Shown: positions 5,404-8,410 of the stretch, one piece after another
How the letters are laid out: every line of letters begins with the position of its first letter
Numbering within the stretch: the stretch's first letter is position 1
NCBI GenBank assembly: GCA_002346425.1
Contig: DDZS01000061.1
Coordinates: 1-8,410 of the forward strand
Length of the DNA stretch: 8,410 nucleotides
Reading direction: 5' to 3'
From: Alphaproteobacteria bacterium UBA3002
GTDB taxonomy: Bacteria; Pseudomonadota; Alphaproteobacteria; Rickettsiales; UBA3002
Made by a program: the position numbers and the translations under genes
The notes under the pieces: generated by a model
Database searches by the model: none
Told to the model about the DNA's origin: nothing
What the model saw: the letters and a program-made list of their open reading frames with translations, nothing else

Positions 5404-6949
5404 CGCTAATCACTTCTTTCACCTTCGCCGCTAACTGTTTAAGCGTAAACGGTTTAGGCAGGAAGTTGAAATGTTCGTCCTCGCCGAAGCTTTCGGTGAA
5501 GGCGTCTTCGGCGTAACCGGAGATGAAGATGACTTTGACCCCGGCCATACGCTCGGCCTCTTCGGTTTTAAGTTGTTTATACATGGTGGGGCCATTAATG
5601 CCCGGCATCATGACGTCGGAGACGATCAGGTCGATCTCGCCTAAATAATCGCGGAAGACGTCGAGCGCGTGTTCGCCAGAATCGGCTTCGAGAATTTCGT
5701 AACCTTTGTTGCGCAATGCGCGGGCCGCAAAAATGCGCACCGGCGTTTCGTCTTCGACCAGCAGGATGGTTTCGCCGCCGGTCAGATCGGTCGCGCGGTG
5801 ATCTTCGGTTGCGACTTCTTCCACTTTTTTGGCTTCGTGGCGCGTGAAATAGAGGCAGAAGGTGGTCCCTTTGCCGACTTCCGTGCGCACATAGACATAG
5901 CCGCCGGTTTGTTTGACGATGCCGTAAACCGTGGCGAGCCCTAAGCCCGTACCGCTACCGATTTCTTTGGTCGAGAAGAAGGGCTCAAAAATATGCTTCA
6001 ACGTTTCTTCGTCAATGCCAGTGCCGGTATCTTCGATTTCGACGAGCACGTAATCGCCGGGCTGGATATCGTCGTCGTCGGAAGGCGAAACCATGCCCGG
6101 TTCGGGCAGGCCGGCTTTATCGATCGTGATGTTGCGCGATTCGATGCGTAACTTGCCGCCTTCTTTCATTGCGTCGCGCGCATTGACGGCGAGGTTGATG
6201 ATGACCTGTTCCAACTGGCCCTGATCGGCCTTAACCTGACCCAAATCGCGGCCATGCAGCATTTCGAGTTCGATATTCTCGCCAATCAAACGACGGATCA
6301 GGTTGGAAAGTTCAGCGAGGACATCGGTCAGATCGATGATGACCGGCTGCAATGTCTGACGGCGTGAGAAGGCCAGAAGCTGGCGCACCAGATTCGCCGC
6401 GCGGTTCGCATTTTGCTTAATCTGCATGATATCGGCGAAAGACGGATCGCCCGCGGGGTGACGCATCAGCAGCAGGTCGCAAAAGCCGATCATCGCGGTC
6501 AGCAGGTTGTTAAAGTCATGCGCCACGCCACCCGCCAATTGTCCGACCGCTTGCATCTTCTGGCTATGCGCAAAACGCATTTCCAGATGTTTCTGTTCGG
6601 TCTGATCGATCAGGTGGAGCAGGAAGCATTTCTCATCCGCATTTTCGCAGAGATGCGTGGCATAACATAACACAATGATGGGGTCCGACTGCGGGAGGTT
6701 CAGCGTCAGCTCGACCGGCTCTGGCGTGGAATTGGCGCGTTGTTCTTCGATGTAACGCGCAAAGGCCTGTTGGTCCTCGGCATCGAGTAGCGTGGTCATC
6801 AACAACGGCGCGTCCTGCGCGAGTTGGTTGCGCGTCAGGGCATGGAACGCGGCGTTGCCGCGATGCAGATAAAAGTCCTCGCCAAGCGTGGCGGTCGGAA
6901 TCGGCGCATGCTCGAAATAATCTTCAAAGGACAGGGCGGATAGCTTCAT
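5399..6949 (-). CDS. cckA: CckA-like hybrid histidine kinase, catalytic part (PAS-HisKA-HATPase-REC)
   Basis: The 516-residue protein has no transmembrane segment. Residues ~8-118 form a PAS-like domain (EDYFEHAPIPTATLG at the start, FLLHLIDQTEQK at the end). The HisKA region reads KMQAVGQLAGGVAHDFNNLL, with phosphorylated His144, a sequence highly typical of CckA. The HATPase domain shows the N box (INLAVNARDAM, 251-261), G1 (DTGTGI, 307-312), F box (FEPFF) and G2 (GSGTGLGL, 331-338). The receiver domain has Glu399-Asp400, the phosphoacceptor Asp445 in SDVMMPG, Ser477 and Lys499. CckA passes phosphate via its receiver and ChpT to CtrA and CpdR to time the cell cycle, and can reverse the flow. 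Ordinary CckA also carries two transmembrane helices and more PAS domains; here these lie in the preceding gene, which overlaps this one by ATGA. GAGG seven bases upstream supports independent initiation at this ATG. Confidence 0.93.
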   Translation of the reverse strand: MKLSALSFEDYFEHAPIPTATLGEDFYLHRGNAAFHALTRNQLAQDAPLLMTTLLDAEDQQAFARYIEEQRANSTPEPVELTLNLPQSDPIIVLCYATHLCENADEKCFLLHLIDQTEQKHLEMRFAHSQKMQAVGQLAGGVAHDFNNLLTAMIGFCDLLLMRHPAGDPSFADIMQIKQNANRAANLVRQLLAFSRRQTLQPVIIDLTDVLAELSNLIRRLIGENIELEMLHGRDLGQVKADQGQLEQVIINLAVNARDAMKEGGKLRIESRNITIDKAGLPEPGMVSPSDDDDIQPGDYVLVEIEDTGTGIDEETLKHIFEPFFSTKEIGSGTGLGLATVYGIVKQTGGYVYVRTEVGKGTTFCLYFTRHEAKKVEEVATEDHRATDLTGGETILLVEDETPVRIFAARALRNKGYEILEADSGEHALDVFRDYLGEIDLIVSDVMMPGINGPTMYKQLKTEEAERMAGVKVIFISGYAEDAFTESFGEDEHFNFLPKPFTLKQLAAKVKEVISE

Positions 6950-7932
6950 GCCGTTTCCTCACTTTGGGCGGTCAGTTGTACGAGTCCGGCATAGCCCAGC
7001 AAATGCCGCTCGGCATTGTATAAGGGAAATTGCTCCAGCTCGGCTTGGCGCAGCGAGCTGTTGGCGCAGCTGAGCATCACAGCGCCGGAATAATTGCCGA
7101 CATCGAATTCCAGCGTTTCATAGCCATCGGCATGGTAAACCATGCGCTGCACCGTCACATGTTCGGCGGCCAGGCTGGTGGTGTCATAGCGCAGCCATTG
7201 GTTGAGCATGGGATTGCTATAGGTGATGACGCCCGTCGGGCTGGTCAGATACATGCCGAAGGGCCATTGGCTGACCATGGCTTGCAAGAGCGCAGCATCG
7301 GCATGTTGCAGCGCCGTGATATCGCCGCCCTCGCGGCTACGCTTTTCGACGAATTCGCGGCCCTGTACCACGGAATAGCCATAGGGCCGGGTCAATGGTT
7401 GCAGCTCGACGATAAAGCGCTCGCCCTCATCGCCGCCGAATTCGAGTAGCCCGGCACTGTGCTTGTTTTGATTTAGTCCTTGATAGAGCCGTTCGATGAT
7501 CGCTTCGTCCACGCCGCTGCGGGTGAGTAATTCATCCAATTCAAAACTGCGGTTTTCTTCCAGATCGGGGAAGATGTCGCAGGCATCAGGATTGGCGTAG
7601 ACAATGCTGCCATCGCGTTTGACGAATAAACAAAATTCGCAGCGGCTGGCCATTGCTGAGGCAAATAACAGGTTTTGAAATTCCTGCTCCACCGCATGGT
7701 CCTGATTGCGTTTGACGCTATAGCCGATCATCGCCAGCGTTGCGATCAGCGACAGCAGAAACAGCGTGACCGCAAAGGGATGGGTTGAAAGTGTCCACCC
7801 AAACATCGCGGCAAGCAACGTGAGCAGGGCGCACACGCCCACGACAGGCAGCATGTAATAAAACGGCTGCATATACGAACGCGGAATAAAATCCCGGTCC
7901 AGTCGTTCCTCGGCCTCATCCTGCATGCGCAT
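6946..7932 (-). CDS. Membrane PAS protein equivalent to the N-terminal sensor part of CckA
   Basis: The 328-residue protein starts with a short charged segment, then two transmembrane helices (about 25-46 and 53-72) joined by a very short loop. Two PAS-like domains follow in the cytoplasm: ~95-190 (FCLFVKRDGSIVYANPDACDIF) and ~212-322 (WPFGMYLTSPTGVITYSNPMLN, ending HLLGYAGLVQL). No kinase motif is present. This is the layout expected of the N-terminal half of CckA, and the stop codon overlaps the kinase start by four bases (ATGA), which favours translational coupling and a membrane sensor that partners the soluble kinase. ATG 7932 has an in-frame stop six bases upstream, so the start can only be there or at ATG 7926; the ribosome site is weak. 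Alternatives are a frameshift separating one original chain, or a sequencing error. The role as a CckA subunit is inferred from domains and position. Confidence 0.85.
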   Translation of the reverse strand: MRMQDEAEERLDRDFIPRSYMQPFYYMLPVVGVCALLTLLAAMFGWTLSTHPFAVTLFLLSLIATLAMIGYSVKRNQDHAVEQEFQNLLFASAMASRCEFCLFVKRDGSIVYANPDACDIFPDLEENRSFELDELLTRSGVDEAIIERLYQGLNQNKHSAGLLEFGGDEGERFIVELQPLTRPYGYSVVQGREFVEKRSREGGDITALQHADAALLQAMVSQWPFGMYLTSPTGVITYSNPMLNQWLRYDTTSLAAEHVTVQRMVYHADGYETLEFDVGNYSGAVMLSCANSSLRQAELEQFPLYNAERHLLGYAGLVQLTAQSEETA

Positions 7933-8069
7933 CGCTTAAAAATGCGCGAGGGTGACAAAGAGCGCAACGGAAAAGGCGCCGCTGTGCAGAAAGTGATGGT
8001 GTTTTATAATGTATGCGGGGTGGGGGTGCGCTATAGAAGAATCATTTCTGAGCGGACTTCCTTGATTGA
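7933..8069 (-). promoter_or_regulatory. Upstream region of the split cckA pair, weak promoter signals only
   Basis: The 137-base gap separates the second pilin-like gene from the sensor gene. An AT-rich patch at 8003-8010 reads TATAAA on the minus strand and TATAAT on the plus strand, but no convincing -35 accompanies it and no plus-strand gene follows. No TTAA-N7-TTAA box was found. A promoter for the sensor-kinase pair probably lies here by position, since no clear terminator is seen after the pilin-like gene either. Confidence 0.3.
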
Positions 8070-8410
8070 TTAAAAGCGAATCAAAAAGGCGCAACTGACA
8101 GCAGAATTAGATAGCTGGTATTTTGCGGTTAGGGGATCATTCGTATCTGGGCAATTGGGAAGAGCCGACATATTATAGGTTTTCATACGCCCGCGGCCTG
8201 GTAGGCCGTCGTCAATTTTAGTGTCGATATTCCAGGCTTCTTCTGCAGTGGTCACGGGTGAATAGTTCCAACTAGCCGACGTTTCCATGCCAAAACGAAA
8301 GTAATGCTGCAAGCCTTCATACACAATACCGCCACTGGCAAATAAGGCAGAATGTCCCGTTGCATCTGTCGTGGGCCAAAAGGGAACCCAAGAGGCTCGC
8401 GAAAGTTTGG
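8070..8410 (-). CDS. C-terminal part of a second type IV pilin-like protein, cut by the window edge
   Basis: The minus-strand frame is open from the window end to the TAA at 8070-8072, giving at least 112 residues. A GTG at 8322-8324 could be taken as a start, but the reading frame continues upstream with sequence that matches the other pilin, so the gene is longer. Shared features with the protein at 2772-3524 are KLSxAxW near the visible start; AEEAWNIDTKIDDGLPGRG against AEEMWSVDTKMDDGKPATG; PNC followed about 19 residues later by a Cys in a hydrophobic ending; and the YQLSxS motif. Only the C-terminal domain is seen, so the prepilin leader and helix cannot be checked here. It is upstream of the sensor gene on the same strand, 137 bases away. 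Confidence 0.88.
   Translation of the reverse strand, partial: KLSRASWVPFWPTTDATGHSALFASGGIVYEGLQHYFRFGMETSASWNYSPVTTAEEAWNIDTKIDDGLPGRGRMKTYNMSALPNCPDTNDPLTAKYQLSNSAVSCAFLIRF

Noticed and set aside
8005..8010. TATAAT on the plus strand as a promoter
   Set aside because: No suitable -35 is present, and no plus-strand gene follows before the window ends.
8070..8084. TTAA-N7-TCAA as a CtrA box upstream of the sensor gene
   Set aside because: One half-site is mismatched, it overlaps the pilin stop codon, and it is about 140 bases from the sensor start.

Overview
The window reads as chromosome from an alphaproteobacterium of moderate GC. The main evidence is a CckA-type hybrid histidine kinase next to recA, an AmtB-type ammonium transporter, and an intergenic palindrome with arms ATTGCCGGG/CCCGGCAAT of a kind common in alphaproteobacterial genomes. 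The pilin-like proteins resemble a family I associate with deep-branching or poorly cultured Alphaproteobacteria such as the Micavibrio group; that placement is inference. No tRNA, rRNA, CRISPR array, insertion sequence or prophage was seen.

Left part, plus strand (1-3556). The window opens inside a gene whose visible part is a Pro/Glu-rich repeat linker followed by an acidic helical tail. Next come an unrecognised 270-residue protein with a helix-turn-helix-like segment, a complete ammonium transporter with a signal peptide, and a type IV pilin-like protein. The pilin-like gene is preceded by a perfect TTAA-N7-TTAA box, the consensus for the cell-cycle regulator CtrA, set just upstream of a -10-like hexamer.

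Right part, minus strand (3523-8410), in transcription order: the 3' end of a second pilin-like gene related to the first; a membrane protein with two transmembrane helices and two PAS-like domains; a soluble PAS-HisKA-HATPase-REC hybrid kinase; recA; and a small secreted His-rich protein with two EF-hands. The membrane protein and kinase overlap by ATGA. Together they have the domain order of a single-chain CckA, so cckA appears to be split into a sensor subunit and a kinase subunit.

How the parts may fit: CckA, through ChpT, controls CtrA phosphorylation, and CtrA activates pilin genes in Caulobacter. The window holds both the (split) kinase and a pilin-like gene with a CtrA box, so it may contain both ends of that circuit; this link is inferred from the sequence. 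The non-coding DNA is structured. A 64-bp inverted array of tandem 8-mers lies just behind recA, four successive hairpins inside imperfect direct repeats fill the gap between the kinase gene and recA, and a strong terminator hairpin sits between the convergent pilin and EF-hand genes.
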